Part shown: positions 52,203-62,229 of the stretch, piece after piece | How the letters are laid out: every line of letters begins with the position of its first letter | How positions within the stretch are numbered: the stretch's first letter is position 1 | NCBI RefSeq assembly: GCF_004005995.1 | Contig: NZ_CP034767.1 | Coordinates: 3,636,501 to 3,700,500 of the forward strand | Direction: 5' to 3' | DNA from: Devosia sp. 1566 | Lineage (GTDB): Bacteria; Pseudomonadota; Alphaproteobacteria; Rhizobiales; Devosiaceae | Length of the DNA stretch: 64,000 nt | Translations under genes and position numbers: made by a program | Notes under the pieces: generated by a model | What the model saw: only the letters and a program-made list of their open reading frames with translations | Databases searched by the model: none | What the model was told of the DNA's origin: nothing

Positions 52203-54536
52203 TTACCGAGAATTAACCGTTTTGACGATTTTCGCAGGGAAGCTTTGCGCCATGCGCATGCGGCCGATCAACTCGGCAATCTCGCGCCGCGGGAGCGGCG
52301 CGCCAAACAGGAAGCCCTGGATTTGATCCACGCAAGTATGCTGGGAAACCAGCTCCAACTGGTCCTCGGTTTCCACGCCTTCGGCAGTGATCACCAGATT
52401 GTTGTCCTTGCCCAGTTGGGCCACATTGGACAGGAGCTTGAGGGCCCGCGCATCGGCGGCGATGTTCATGACGAAGCTGCGATCGATCTTAAGCTTGGTG
52501 AACGGCAGCGCCTGCAGATAGCTTAGCGACGAATAGCCGGTGCCGAAATCATCAAGCGCAATGCCGATTCCCCTGGTCGCCAATCCACTCAGGATCTTGG
52601 TGGCCGCGTCCCGCTCCTCGATCAGCGCGGTTTCGGTTACCTCGACTTCCAGCCGGTGCGGTGCCAGGCCGGAACTGCGCAGCGCCTCCTCGACCATGTC
52701 ACCGACATCGGCATTGCGGAAATCGCGGGCCGAGATGTTCACCGAAACGCTGACATCTTCGGGCCAGGAGCGGCATTCGCGCGTAGCGGTCGTCAACACC
52801 CAGCGGCTGATATCGGAGATCAAGCCGGTTTCTTCGGCCATTGGGATAAAAATGGCTGGGGATATGGGTCCGAGTTCGGGATGGTGCCAGCGCGCCAGCG
52901 CTTCGCAGCTGACCACGCGCTGGGTCTTGATATCAACGATCGGCTGGAACACCAGGGACAGCGCGTCGGTATCAAGGGCATGGCGCAGATCGGTCTTGAG
53001 GCGCTGGCGATACCGGTAATCCACGTCCATTTCTTCCTGGAAGCACTGCACCTGCGACTTGCCCGAGCCCTTGGCCTTGTAGAGCGCAAGATCGGCCTTG
53101 GTCATCAGCGAATCCAGCCCCTCGGCCATGGCGTCCTCAACCACGAGGCCGACGCTGACATTGACCGCGATAACCTGGCCCATGATGTTGAATGGCGGCT
53201 TGAACACGGCAACGATGGCTTCGGCATCGCGCGCTGCCTCTGCCTGGGTGACATCGCCGCGATAAACCAGGAACTCATCCCCGCCAAAGCGGCCGACAAG
53301 GCAATCCACCCCCATCAAGGTGTCGAGGCGGTGGGACACCTCCACCAGCAGGCGGTCCCCGATCAGGTGACCCATCGTATCGTTCACATGCTTGAAGTCG
53401 TCGATGTCCACGATCATCAGCACGATCTCGCCAAAGGCGCGCGTGGTGCGGCGCTGCACCAGATCGGCTTCCACCAGTTCGGCGAAGTGCCCCCGGTTCG
53501 GCAAACCGGTAAGGCTGTCGAAATGCGCCATGAAGTTGATCCGCTCGGCCGCCTCCACGCGCGCGGTGATGTTTTCGAACAGCAGCACCTTTTGTTCGCG
53601 CCGTGAACTGACCGTAACTTCGATGAATTCACCGGTTTCGAGCTTCAGGACGGTCTTGCCACTACCCCGGGCAACGCAGTCGAGCAGATTCTGCGCATCC
53701 GGGTGCGACAGGGTATCGTGGGCTTCGGCCTGCGCGATGCTGTCGGAAAAGCACCGGCCGCCCCATTCTCCCGGCACCAGCGCCTGGAAGATCTTTTCGG
53801 CATAATCATTGGTGACCGAGATAAAGCCCCGGCTATCGAGCATGCACAGGCCATGCTGCATCGTATCGAGTGCGGTATCGAGCTCAATGGCGAGGCGGGA
53901 GGCCTCAACCCGCTGGTGAACCGCGCTAAGGAGGATCAAGCGGACATCGCGCGCCAATACGCGCATGCTGAGCAGCATGGGCAGCATCAGGACGCCAAGA
54001 ACCTGGTGGTAGATATCCCCCCCGAGCAGCAACCCGGCGCACATCAGGGTGCAGGCAATAACCAGTTGCAGGGTGAGGAGCCGGTCCAGCCCGAAATTGC
54101 GCGTGACAATGCCCACCATGCAACCAGTGGTAGTGACCATGCTGATGATCTCCGCGACGGGATCATCAACAAAGACGAAGCTGAAGAAACACCAGGAGCC
54201 ATAAACAAGCGCGGCGAAAGCGCCCCAGAGCGTAGCGCGCACTTCCCACTGATAGGCCGCGTCGACATCCTCTGGACCGATATCGGCCTGCTTGAACTGC
54301 GTCATGTCGATAAATCGAAAGACGGCGATCAACAGGAAAATGACGGTGATGCCCCAAAGCAGCGGAGATCCGGTTTTCAGCGCGGTCGTGGCCGCGCCGA
54401 CAGCGCTGGCCAGCGTGCCGTAAATCATCGCGCGCCTGTCCTTATAGACAGACTTGACGGTCGATACGTAATCGAGCGCCGGCATTGATTTATGCGCGGG
54501 GGTGAACACACCTGTCTCCGGTTCGTGATCGGCCAA
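52203..54536 (-). CDS. Membrane GGDEF-EAL protein (c-di-GMP turnover)
   Basis: The 777-residue protein has an N-terminal membrane domain (about 37-195, five to six helices) and a PAS-like region (about 215-325). The GGDEF domain with intact RFGGDEF (416-422) follows, then an EAL domain with CEALARW (544-550), EVTETALIE and LDDFGTGYSS (661-670). Both catalytic motifs look active. The RxxD inhibitory site before GGDEF is not seen. It starts with TTG at 54536 after AAGG; an ATG at 54485 is possible. The signal sensed is unknown. Confidence 0.92.
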   Translation of the reverse strand: MADHEPETGVFTPAHKSMPALDYVSTVKSVYKDRRAMIYGTLASAVGAATTALKTGSPLLWGITVIFLLIAVFRFIDMTQFKQADIGPEDVDAAYQWEVRATLWGAFAALVYGSWCFFSFVFVDDPVAEIISMVTTTGCMVGIVTRNFGLDRLLTLQLVIACTLMCAGLLLGGDIYHQVLGVLMLPMLLSMRVLARDVRLILLSAVHQRVEASRLAIELDTALDTMQHGLCMLDSRGFISVTNDYAEKIFQALVPGEWGGRCFSDSIAQAEAHDTLSHPDAQNLLDCVARGSGKTVLKLETGEFIEVTVSSRREQKVLLFENITARVEAAERINFMAHFDSLTGLPNRGHFAELVEADLVQRRTTRAFGEIVLMIVDIDDFKHVNDTMGHLIGDRLLVEVSHRLDTLMGVDCLVGRFGGDEFLVYRGDVTQAEAARDAEAIVAVFKPPFNIMGQVIAVNVSVGLVVEDAMAEGLDSLMTKADLALYKAKGSGKSQVQCFQEEMDVDYRYRQRLKTDLRHALDTDALSLVFQPIVDIKTQRVVSCEALARWHHPELGPISPAIFIPMAEETGLISDISRWVLTTATRECRSWPEDVSVSVNISARDFRNADVGDMVEEALRSSGLAPHRLEVEVTETALIEERDAATKILSGLATRGIGIALDDFGTGYSSLSYLQALPFTKLKIDRSFVMNIAADARALKLLSNVAQLGKDNNLVITAEGVETEDQLELVSQHTCVDQIQGFLFGAPLPRREIAELIGRMRMAQSFPAKIVKTVNSR

Positions 54537-54643
54537 TCAAACCTTATCGAGGTTAAGGAGGGCTTGAGATCGTGTCCTCAATACGTAAATTACCGAGAGC
54601 GATACCGGAAAGCCGCTTGCGAGCTTTTTCAGGAACGACCCGC

Positions 54644-57600
54644 CTAGTGAAAATTGCGTCCGCTGGGCAGGGCCGCATGGGCGTGGCGGCGGGCTGTATC
54701 TTCGTGGCGCAACTGGTCTCGTTCCGGTCCCCGGCTGCCCGGGGTGCCGGTGCGCCCTTCGTCCGCACGCGCCAACACGGCATCGCCCAAGGGATGACCA
54801 TCGGCAATGTCCAAGAGGGTTGGTGTCAGGTCCGTCAGCTGTCGGGCAACAATATGGATCACGAGACCCTCCCGCTGCAGCTCGCCCTTGACCGCCAGCA
54901 TGCGCGCACCCAGCACCACGCGCCGATTGGCTTCAAACACTTTTGGCCACACGATTATATTGGCCACGCCGGTTTCATCCTCGAGGGTAGCAAAGATCAC
55001 TCCCTGCGCAGTGCCCGGCCGCTGGCGCACCAGCACCAGACCCGCCACCTCCACTTGCCGGCCGGGGGAAAGCCCCAGCAAGGCGCTGGCCTTGACCACG
55101 CCGCGCCTTTCTAGCTGCGGCCGGGCAAAATGCACCGGGTGGCCTTTTAGCGAGAAGCTGAGGTGGCGATAATCATGGATCACCTCTTCGCCGGGCGGCA
55201 TCGGCGGCAGGCCCGCATCGGCTTCTCCTTCGCCGAGCGATTGCGCCCCTGGGGTGGCGGCAAACAAGGGCAGCGTTTCGGCGCCGGCAGTGGCCGTCAG
55301 CCCTTTTACCGCCCAGGCCGCATCGCGACGCGATAGCCCCAGTGAGCCAAAGGCATCCGCCTGCGCCAGGATCTCCAGGCTCGCTACCGGCAGCCCGGTG
55401 CGCAGCCACAGATCGCGCACGGAATCATAGCCCCGCCCGCGGCGGGCGACGAGACGGTTGGCGTGGTCCTCCTTAAGGCCCTTGATCGCCGACAGCCCCA
55501 GCCGGATGGCATGGGTAGAGCGGATGTCGCCCACCATTTCGGCATGCTGCACCCACAAATGCTCGGCCGCCGGGCGGCTATTGCCTTCCAGCACATGCTC
55601 GAGGTGGGAGCGGTTGATATCGACGGGCCGCACTTCCACCCCATGCTCGACCGCATCGCGGATAATCTGGGAGGGAGCATAGAAGCCCATGGGCTGGCTG
55701 TTGAGCAGCGCGCAGGCAAACACATCGGGATAATGGCATTTGAGCCAGCAGGAGGCATAAACCAGCAGCGCGAACGAAGCCGCATGGCTTTCGGGAAAGC
55801 CATATTCGGCAAAACCCTGGATTTGCGCAAAGCAGCTTTTGGCGAACTCCAGCTCATAGCCATTGGCGAGCATCCCGGCGATGAACTCCTCGCCGAATTG
55901 CGCGATCTGGCCGGTGCGTCGCCACGCGGCCATGGCCCGGCGCAACTGGTCGGCCTTCCCAGCCGAAAAGCCCGCCCCGACCACGGCGATCTGCATGGCC
56001 TGCTCCTGAAACAAGGGAATACCGAGGGTGCGCCCCAGCACGGCCTTGAGCTCGGGCTTGGGATAGGTGACCTCCTCATTGCCTAGCCGGCGCCGCAGAT
56101 AGGGATGCACCATGCCGCCCTGGATTGGCCCTGGCCGCACAATGGCCACCTCGATCACAAGGTCATAAAATCTTTGCGGCCGCATCCGCGGCAGCATGGA
56201 CATCTGCGCCCGGCTTTCGATCTGGAACACCCCGATCGTATCGGCGCGGTGGGTCATGGCATAAACTCGCGCCTTCTTGGATTGGTCGGGATCGGTTTCT
56301 TCAGCCAAAAGATCTACCAGCCGGATCTCCTGATTGTAGTGGCGGTGCATCAGCTCAAAACCGCGCCGCAGGCAAGACAACATGCCGAGTGCCAGAATAT
56401 CGACCTTGAGAATGCCCAGCGCGTCGATATCGTCCTTGTTCCACTCGATGATGGTGCGGCTTTCCATGGCCGATTTGCTGATCGGCACCAGACTTTCCAG
56501 TGAGTCCCGGGTGATGACGAACCCACCCACATGCTGGCTCAGATGGCGTGGAAAGCCATGCAGAACCTTGGTCACCTCGAACAATTGGGCGAGCACGGGA
56601 TCATCGGGATGCATGCCGATCCGCTCGACTTCGCGCAGATCGAAAGGGGCACCCCAGCCCCATTGCATCTGGTTGAGCGCAGCCACCGTATCCTCGGCCA
56701 CCCCGAACACCTTGGCCGCTTCGCGCATGGCGCTCTTGGAGCGATAGGAAATCACATTGGCGGTGAGGCCCGTGCGCTTGCCCCCATATTTCTGGTAAAC
56801 ATATTGCATCACCTCTTCGCGCCGCTCATGCTCGAAATCGACGTCGATATCGGGCGGCTCGTCGCGTTCGGTGGAAATGAAGCGCCCGAACACCAGATTG
56901 CCGGTGACCGGATTGACCTCGGTGATCTCAAGGCAAAAGCAGACGGTGGAATTGGCCGCCGAACCGCGCCCCTGGCACAGGATCTTGCGCTCGTAGCGGG
57001 CAAACATCACGATGTCATGGACCGTCAGGAAATAGGCCGCGTAGCGCTTATAGGCGATCAGGCACAATTCGCTCCAGATCATGCGCTTGACCTCGTCGGG
57101 CACCCCATCGGGAAAGCGCCTGGCTGCGCCGGCCCAGGTCAAGCGCTCAAGGGTCTGCTGGGCGGTTTCCCCATTGCCGACCGTTTCCTCGGGATAGTTG
57201 TATTTGAGCTGGTCGAGCGAAAAGCCAATCCGGTCCATCAGCAGCTGGGTTTGCCGGAGGGCATCGGGATGTTCGGCAAAGAGCCTTGCCATTTCCCGGC
57301 CGGGCTTGAGATGGCGTTCGGCATTAGCTTCGAGCCGCCTGCCGGCGGTTTCAAGGGTCAGGTGCTGACGGATGCAGCTGACCACATCCTGCACCATCCG
57401 CCGGTTGGGCTCGTGGTATAAAACGTCATTGGTGGCGAGCATGGGCACGCCATGCCGGTGCCCCATCTCGGCAATGCGGTTGAACCGGGCCCGATCGGAG
57501 CCGGCGTAGCGGGGGGCGGCAGCAACCCACACCCGCCCCTTGGCCTGCCCGGCCAGGGTTTGCAGCGTGCGCTCGGTCAAATCCCAATCGCTTTCATCGG

Positions 57601-58066
57601 GCATGAGGATGAGGAGCTGCCCCGCCGCCGCTTTTTCCCCCGCTTCGTCCCTTTCCAGAAGATCGGCGAGATACAGCACCGGAGCGCCCTTTTCCCCTCG
57701 CCCATTGCCCAGCGTCAGCAGCTGGCACAGGCGGCCATAGGCCTGCCGGTCACTGGGATAGGCGATGATGTCGGGTGTGCCGTCGCTGAACACCAGCCGT
57801 ACGCCCACGAGATAACGAAAGCCGGGCGCCTGCGGCCCCATGTCTCGCGCCACCATGTAGCCGCGCACCACGCCGGCAAAGCTGTTGCGATCGCATAGCC
57901 CGAGCCCGGTCATGCCATAGTGGATGGCGGCTGATACCAACTCTTCAGGGTGCGAGCCGCTGCGCAGAAACGAGAAATTGCTGGTGCTCACCAGTTCCGC
58001 AAATTGCGGCGCCGGCGGCTGCTCCCGCCCACCTCCGGACGGAGGGAATGACAGCACCCGGTTCAT
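54644..58066 (-). CDS. dnaE2: Error-prone DNA polymerase DnaE2
   Basis: This alpha-type polymerase of the mutasome, with ImuA and ImuB, does SOS translesion synthesis. The 1140-residue protein has a PHP-like N-terminus (SNFSFLRSGSHPEELV), catalytic PDIDVDF (about residues 402-408), a beta-binding region and a C-terminal OB domain (VEVAGLVLVRQRPGTAQGVIF). The start overlaps the imuB stop (ATGA at 58063-58066). It is the last gene of the LexA-controlled imuA-imuB-dnaE2 operon. Confidence 0.96.
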   Translation of the reverse strand: MNRVLSFPPSGGGREQPPAPQFAELVSTSNFSFLRSGSHPEELVSAAIHYGMTGLGLCDRNSFAGVVRGYMVARDMGPQAPGFRYLVGVRLVFSDGTPDIIAYPSDRQAYGRLCQLLTLGNGRGEKGAPVLYLADLLERDEAGEKAAAGQLLILMPDESDWDLTERTLQTLAGQAKGRVWVAAAPRYAGSDRARFNRIAEMGHRHGVPMLATNDVLYHEPNRRMVQDVVSCIRQHLTLETAGRRLEANAERHLKPGREMARLFAEHPDALRQTQLLMDRIGFSLDQLKYNYPEETVGNGETAQQTLERLTWAGAARRFPDGVPDEVKRMIWSELCLIAYKRYAAYFLTVHDIVMFARYERKILCQGRGSAANSTVCFCLEITEVNPVTGNLVFGRFISTERDEPPDIDVDFEHERREEVMQYVYQKYGGKRTGLTANVISYRSKSAMREAAKVFGVAEDTVAALNQMQWGWGAPFDLREVERIGMHPDDPVLAQLFEVTKVLHGFPRHLSQHVGGFVITRDSLESLVPISKSAMESRTIIEWNKDDIDALGILKVDILALGMLSCLRRGFELMHRHYNQEIRLVDLLAEETDPDQSKKARVYAMTHRADTIGVFQIESRAQMSMLPRMRPQRFYDLVIEVAIVRPGPIQGGMVHPYLRRRLGNEEVTYPKPELKAVLGRTLGIPLFQEQAMQIAVVGAGFSAGKADQLRRAMAAWRRTGQIAQFGEEFIAGMLANGYELEFAKSCFAQIQGFAEYGFPESHAASFALLVYASCWLKCHYPDVFACALLNSQPMGFYAPSQIIRDAVEHGVEVRPVDINRSHLEHVLEGNSRPAAEHLWVQHAEMVGDIRSTHAIRLGLSAIKGLKEDHANRLVARRGRGYDSVRDLWLRTGLPVASLEILAQADAFGSLGLSRRDAAWAVKGLTATAGAETLPLFAATPGAQSLGEGEADAGLPPMPPGEEVIHDYRHLSFSLKGHPVHFARPQLERRGVVKASALLGLSPGRQVEVAGLVLVRQRPGTAQGVIFATLEDETGVANIIVWPKVFEANRRVVLGARMLAVKGELQREGLVIHIVARQLTDLTPTLLDIADGHPLGDAVLARADEGRTGTPGSRGPERDQLRHEDTARRHAHAALPSGRNFH

Positions 58067-59733
58067 GAAAAGAACCCGTGCAGATACCAGGACGGTCCGG
58101 CGGTGCTGCCGTAAAAGCCCTGCCGATAAAGCCAGAACCGCCGCCCGCCATCATCCTCGGCAATAAAATAATCGCGCGTTTGCGCTTCGGGATCAAAGCG
58201 CACCAATTGGGGTAGATAGGGCTGAGCCTGCCCCGGCTTGCTCCCCTGTCCCTGCGGTGGCACCAATTGCAGGCGCTGGCCGCTGCGCCACCATTCGGCC
58301 GCTAGGCGCTCGGGCCCCGAGGTCTTGATGAACTGGTACCCCACCCGCCGCCAGATCATGCCGGCGGGAGGACCATCGGGCACCTGGGCGGCGGTGATGG
58401 TGATGGGCTCGGGCACCGGCAGGAGCCGCAGCGGCCGCGCCCGGCCGGGATCGGGCAGCGCTTCGGGATCGTCGGGGGTGCGGGCGATCACCGGCTCAAG
58501 CCGCACGGCCCGCTCGGGAATATGGGTATTGCTGAATTTGGTGCGCAGCACCGCCAGCGCCCCCAGGCGGCTAGCCATGCGGTCATAAAGCCGGTCCAGA
58601 TCCTGTGCCCCGTCGGCAGCGGCAAAGGCGCCCACCTGCACGGCATCGAGCGGGGACACCGAGCTGGCAGCAAGCCGGATCGCATCAATGCCAAACCCCG
58701 CATCGTAATCTCCGCCCAGCCGCTCGGAGCGATGGGCGAAAAGACGCGCAATATGGGCAGGGTCTCGCGTGGCCCGGGCCGCATTGACCGACAGGCACAT
58801 CACCTTGTGGTCCACCCGATAGAGGAACAGATGAAAGCTTTGCGCACCCAGCCCTTCGCTTTCGAGCCGCAGCCCAATCTGCACCGCCAGGTCATGGGCA
58901 CACATCAGCACATCGTCCATCAAGCCGATCGGGTCGGCAAAGCGGCGCTCGGCATAGCGTTCAGCCAGGGGCAGGCGGGGCACGGGACGTTCTTCGAGTG
59001 CGCCATAGGCTTGGTCGAGCCGGGTCAGCAGCGACAAGCCGAACCGGGCCTGCAGGGCCTTGCGCTCGCGCCCGCGCACCTGCCCTACCTGCTTGAGCCC
59101 CATGGCATTGAGCCCGGCAATCTGGATCGGGCTGAGGCGAAGCGCGGCGACCGGCAGATGCGCCAGGACCCGCTCGGTATCGGCCGCAGCCACCACCTGG
59201 TTGGCGGCAAAATGGGCAACAGCCCAGGCTGCGCCCACGGTGGAGGCCACCGCGCCCTGGACCCGATAGCCCAGAACCGCCAGCCGCTTGAGCAGGGTCG
59301 CAAGCATCGCTTCCTCGCCGCCAAACAGATGCGATACTCCGGTGATATCGAGCACCAGATCGCCAAAGGGGCTCATGTCGGGCAGCACCGCGACCAGCGG
59401 GCTGGCATTGGAATGCCAATCAGCAAAATCGGCAAAGGCGGCTTCCAGGAGCGGCCGGCCGATAGGCAGCGTGTGCAGATTGGGCACCAGCGCGCGCGCA
59501 TCGGCCAGGTTCTGGCCCGGGCTGAGCCCGGCCGCCGCCGCTTCCCGATCCACCGCTGCCAGCCGCATGCCCCCCTTGATGCGCTCAAACAGCGCCAGGG
59601 GTGACTGCAGCCGCCGATCAGCCCGCTTGAGATAGTCGGTCGCCCAATCGGTCAGGTAAAGTGCCAGGAAGCGGCGTGCTCCCCGTTGTTCCATCCACAC
59701 CGGGGCGGGCTGCTTGCTCTGCTCGAAAGCCAT
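58063..59733 (-). CDS. imuB: ImuB, inactive Y-family polymerase homologue
   Basis: The 556-residue ImuB links DnaE2 to the sliding clamp. The Y-family fold is present (RRFLALYLTDWATDYLKR, DLVLDITGVSHLFGGEEA), but the catalytic acidic pair of motif III is replaced (LDITG), as in ImuB. The C-terminus is long and basic. The ATG at 59733 has GGAG 9 bases upstream and overlaps imuA by 116 bases. An ATG at 59694 would shorten the overlap but has no ribosome-binding site. Confidence 0.92.
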   Translation of the reverse strand: MAFEQSKQPAPVWMEQRGARRFLALYLTDWATDYLKRADRRLQSPLALFERIKGGMRLAAVDREAAAAGLSPGQNLADARALVPNLHTLPIGRPLLEAAFADFADWHSNASPLVAVLPDMSPFGDLVLDITGVSHLFGGEEAMLATLLKRLAVLGYRVQGAVASTVGAAWAVAHFAANQVVAAADTERVLAHLPVAALRLSPIQIAGLNAMGLKQVGQVRGRERKALQARFGLSLLTRLDQAYGALEERPVPRLPLAERYAERRFADPIGLMDDVLMCAHDLAVQIGLRLESEGLGAQSFHLFLYRVDHKVMCLSVNAARATRDPAHIARLFAHRSERLGGDYDAGFGIDAIRLAASSVSPLDAVQVGAFAAADGAQDLDRLYDRMASRLGALAVLRTKFSNTHIPERAVRLEPVIARTPDDPEALPDPGRARPLRLLPVPEPITITAAQVPDGPPAGMIWRRVGYQFIKTSGPERLAAEWWRSGQRLQLVPPQGQGSKPGQAQPYLPQLVRFDPEAQTRDYFIAEDDGGRRFWLYRQGFYGSTAGPSWYLHGFFS

Positions 59734-60424
59734 TTTCTGTCCACTCCAGGATCCATTCGCCGCCATGGCTTTGTCCAAGCGCGCCCTTTTCAAGTCGGGC
59801 GCTCCAGCGGCTCGCCCCCGGCGCACGGGCGTCGAACGGGGTGGGTGAGCTCAGCAGGGGCGCCAGGTGCCAGCGCAACTGCGCGGCGCTCGATTCGCGC
59901 CAGCGCCCATAGCGCAGCAGAAACACCGATGCCCCGCCGCTTTGGGCGCGCATGCTGAGGCGCCGGCTGGCGGTGAAATCGAGAATCTTGGGCTGGCCCG
60001 CGACGTCGGCGACCACGGCCGCTACCGCCCCGCAGCCCAGCGCTTCTTCAGCCGCCCACAGCAATTCGGCGATATTGGCAGGCCGGATCAGCACCAGGTC
60101 AGCCGCATCAAAGCCAAAAAACTGCAGCCCGCTGCCATAGGGCAGGCCCATTTCCTGAGCATCGGCCGTCATCTGCAGATAAACCACTGCTTGGCGGGTA
60201 CCCCCCAGCAATCCCCGCGCCTGCCCCAGCGCAAACCCCAGCACAGCGCCGCCATTGCGCCGTTCATCGGCGAACACTTCATGCACCACCCCCGGGCCAG
60301 CCAGGGGAAAGCCGCCCGCCATCGCTCCCGGTGCCGCCGTTTCGGCCAGGGCCGGGCGGCGTTCGAGATCGGCAATACGGGTGCGCAGCGCCGCAAGGCG
60401 CGTTTGGCGGTCAAGGTCGCTCAT
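59618..60424 (-). CDS. imuA: ImuA, SOS mutasome protein
   Basis: The 268-residue RecA-like mutasome component has an N-terminal coiled start (RQTRLAALRTRIADLERR) and a degenerate P-loop region. GGAVLGFALGQARGLLGG, LPYGSGLQFFGFDAADLVLIRP and a C-terminal basic tail follow. Start ATG 60424 is preferred over an upstream in-frame codon at 60463, which would read through the LexA box. An exact LexA box lies 23-37 bases upstream of the start. Confidence 0.93.
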   Translation of the reverse strand: MSDLDRQTRLAALRTRIADLERRPALAETAAPGAMAGGFPLAGPGVVHEVFADERRNGGAVLGFALGQARGLLGGTRQAVVYLQMTADAQEMGLPYGSGLQFFGFDAADLVLIRPANIAELLWAAEEALGCGAVAAVVADVAGQPKILDFTASRRLSMRAQSGGASVFLLRYGRWRESSAAQLRWHLAPLLSSPTPFDARAPGASRWSARLEKGALGQSHGGEWILEWTENGFRAEQAARPGVDGTTGSTPLPGTLPDRLGDRLSQAG

Positions 60425-60446
60425 GGGGCTTTCGGTTCTTGGTTCA

Positions 60447-60461
60447 GAACAAAACAAGAAC
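60447..60461 (-). promoter_or_regulatory. LexA box of imuA-imuB-dnaE2
   Basis: On the minus strand the exact direct repeat GTTC-TTGTTTT-GTTC lies over the likely -10, with TTGACT (60486-60481) as -35. The imuA operon is a standard LexA target in alphaproteobacteria, so this site serves as an internal control for the other boxes in the window. Confidence 0.85.
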
Positions 60462-60621
60462 ACTACGGACCGGGTTCCGGAGTCAAGCCGAGTCTTTTTG
60501 CGGGGTTGGGGAAAAGGTTAACCTTTGCCATCCACCGCCCTCGCAATGAAGGATGGAACGCTAACCGCGCCTTAGCGCTTTCCTCTTACGCCGAAAGGCC
60601 AGATGCCGGCAGAGGTTTTGC

Positions 60622-61062
60622 ATGTTCGACGCCCTTACTCGCTTGTTTGCAAAACCGGAAACGGCAATGGACGAGCATGATCCGCAACTGGCGGCAGCAG
60701 CCCTCCTGGTGCATCTGGCATCGGTGGACGGGCAGATGAAGCCCGAAGAGCAGCAGGCCATCAAGACTGCGCTGATGAGCCACTACCAACTCGATGAAGC
60801 GGCTGTGGATAAACTGGTGCGGCAAGGCGCCATGCGCGATGCCGAGGCGGTGGATTTCTACCGCTTTACCTCGGCCCTGACCGCGCTGGAGCTCGAGGAT
60901 CGCATCGCCATCATCCGCATGATGTGGGAAGTGGTGTTTGCCGATGGCAAGAATCACGAACTTGAGGACAACATGGTCTGGCGCATTGCCGAGTTGATCG
61001 GCGTACCTTCGCGCGAACGCACCGTGCTGCGCAACCAGATCGGCAAATCTCGATCCTCTTGA
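60622..61062 (+). CDS. TerB-family protein
   Basis: The 146-residue all-helical TerB/DjlA-N-type protein has ALLVHLASVDGQMKPEEQQAI and MMWEVVFADGKNHELEDNMVWRIAELIGVP, two EF-like acidic repeats that can bind metal. TerB proteins occur in stress and tellurite contexts, but lone copies like this have no set role. AGAGG precedes the ATG. It diverges from imuA and is convergent with the secreted orphan, 1 base apart. Confidence 0.88.
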   Translation: MFDALTRLFAKPETAMDEHDPQLAAAALLVHLASVDGQMKPEEQQAIKTALMSHYQLDEAAVDKLVRQGAMRDAEAVDFYRFTSALTALELEDRIAIIRMMWEVVFADGKNHELEDNMVWRIAELIGVPSRERTVLRNQIGKSRSS

Positions 61063-61063
61063 G

Positions 61064-61621
61064 CTACCAGGCCTTGAAGGTGCCGATGGTTTTGGCTTCA
61101 TCAAGCGCACAATCGAACTCGCCAGCCTGGTCGGCGGCGGCACGCGCCAACTCGTTGGCATCGGGATTAGCCAAGGCGTCCACATAGGCGATGTGACAGG
61201 AATTGCCTTCGGCAATCTGGCTAACCACCAGGATCTCGTTGCTGTCTTCGCCCGTTTCGGCATCGGCAGTGTGGTAGCGCACGATGGTCGCGATAGGCAG
61301 CCAGCGGCCTGAGGCGTTGGACAGCCGCCATTCCAGCTTGGGGCCGAGGCGGTTGAAGGGCGGCAGGGTTTGGGCGCCGTTCTCGTTGTTGTCGCCAAAG
61401 CCATAGGCCAGGGAAAAGCGCAGGTCCCCTTCCATGACCTTGAGCGGAAAGCCTTTATAGCCGGGGCAGGCCCAGCTGGCGCCGAAATCGTCGGCGTCAA
61501 GCACGAGGCACTCGTTCAGATCCAGATCGGTATAGGCGCTGTTGAAACCCGATTGGGCCAGGGCGGGGGTCGCCAAGGCACTGGCCCCCCATGCCGCACC
61601 GAGGCAAAATAGCCCTGCCAT
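61064..61621 (-). CDS. Secreted uncharacterised protein
   Basis: The 185-residue precursor has a signal peptide (MAGLFCLGAAWGASALATPA, then LAQ-S). The mature part has paired Cys (ECLVLDADD, WACPGYKG, CHIAYVD, FDCALDEA), suggesting disulfides in the periplasm. ECLVLDADDFGASWACPGYKG and GDLRFSLAYGFG are recurring features of a small rhizobial family without a name. An alternative TTG start at 61636 adds five residues and has AAGG upstream. The function is unknown. Confidence 0.72.
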   Translation of the reverse strand: MAGLFCLGAAWGASALATPALAQSGFNSAYTDLDLNECLVLDADDFGASWACPGYKGFPLKVMEGDLRFSLAYGFGDNNENGAQTLPPFNRLGPKLEWRLSNASGRWLPIATIVRYHTADAETGEDSNEILVVSQIAEGNSCHIAYVDALANPDANELARAAADQAGEFDCALDEAKTIGTFKAW

Positions 61622-61702
61622 TCTGATCGAGATCAAATTCGCCACCTTTGTGTTTCTGCTACAAAACCGTTGCAAGCCATTCCATCACAGGGAGAAACGC
61701 CG

Positions 61703-62155
61703 ATGTTCAACAACATCCTCATCGCCACCGACGGCTCCGAACTGGGCGACAAGGCCCTCGCTGCGGCGCTCAACCTAGGCAAGGGCAGTGGCGGAAAGGT
61801 GACCGTTTTGACCGTGACGGATCCGGTGACCACCATGGTCGGGGGCACGGGTGGATTTGGCCAGATCGATGCGGGGCCGCTGATCACCCAGCTCGAGGAT
61901 GGCTATCGCGAACGTGCCGGCAAGGTGCTGGCGGCGGCCCAGGAGCAGGCGCAAGCCCTTGGAATGGCTGCGGAAACGCTGCACCTGCCCGACCATCTGG
62001 CGGCTGACGGCATCATCGAAACGGCCGAGCAGCAGGGAAGTGATCTGATCGTGATGGGCTCGCATGGGCGGCGGGGACTGGGGCGATTATTGCTGGGCAG
62101 CCAGGCGGCCGAGGTGCTGGCCCGCGCCAAAGTGCCGGTTTTGGTGGTGAAATAA
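61703..62155 (+). CDS. Universal stress protein (UspA family)
   Basis: The 150-residue single Usp domain starts FNNILIATDGSELGDKA. The ATP-binding C-terminal motif is GSHGRRGLGRLLLGSQAAEVL. Both mark the ATP-binding class. GGGAG precedes the ATG. It lies 95 bases before ppa on the same strand. It likely responds to starvation or redox stress, as is general for the family. Confidence 0.93.
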   Translation: MFNNILIATDGSELGDKALAAALNLGKGSGGKVTVLTVTDPVTTMVGGTGGFGQIDAGPLITQLEDGYRERAGKVLAAAQEQAQALGMAAETLHLPDHLAADGIIETAEQQGSDLIVMGSHGRRGLGRLLLGSQAAEVLARAKVPVLVVK

Positions 62156-62229
62156 GCCACTACAGGCAAGAGGCTTGCTTTTGCTGGCGGTTCTGGGCAA
62201 CAAGGCCGCCACCTTTTCGCCACCCAGAT

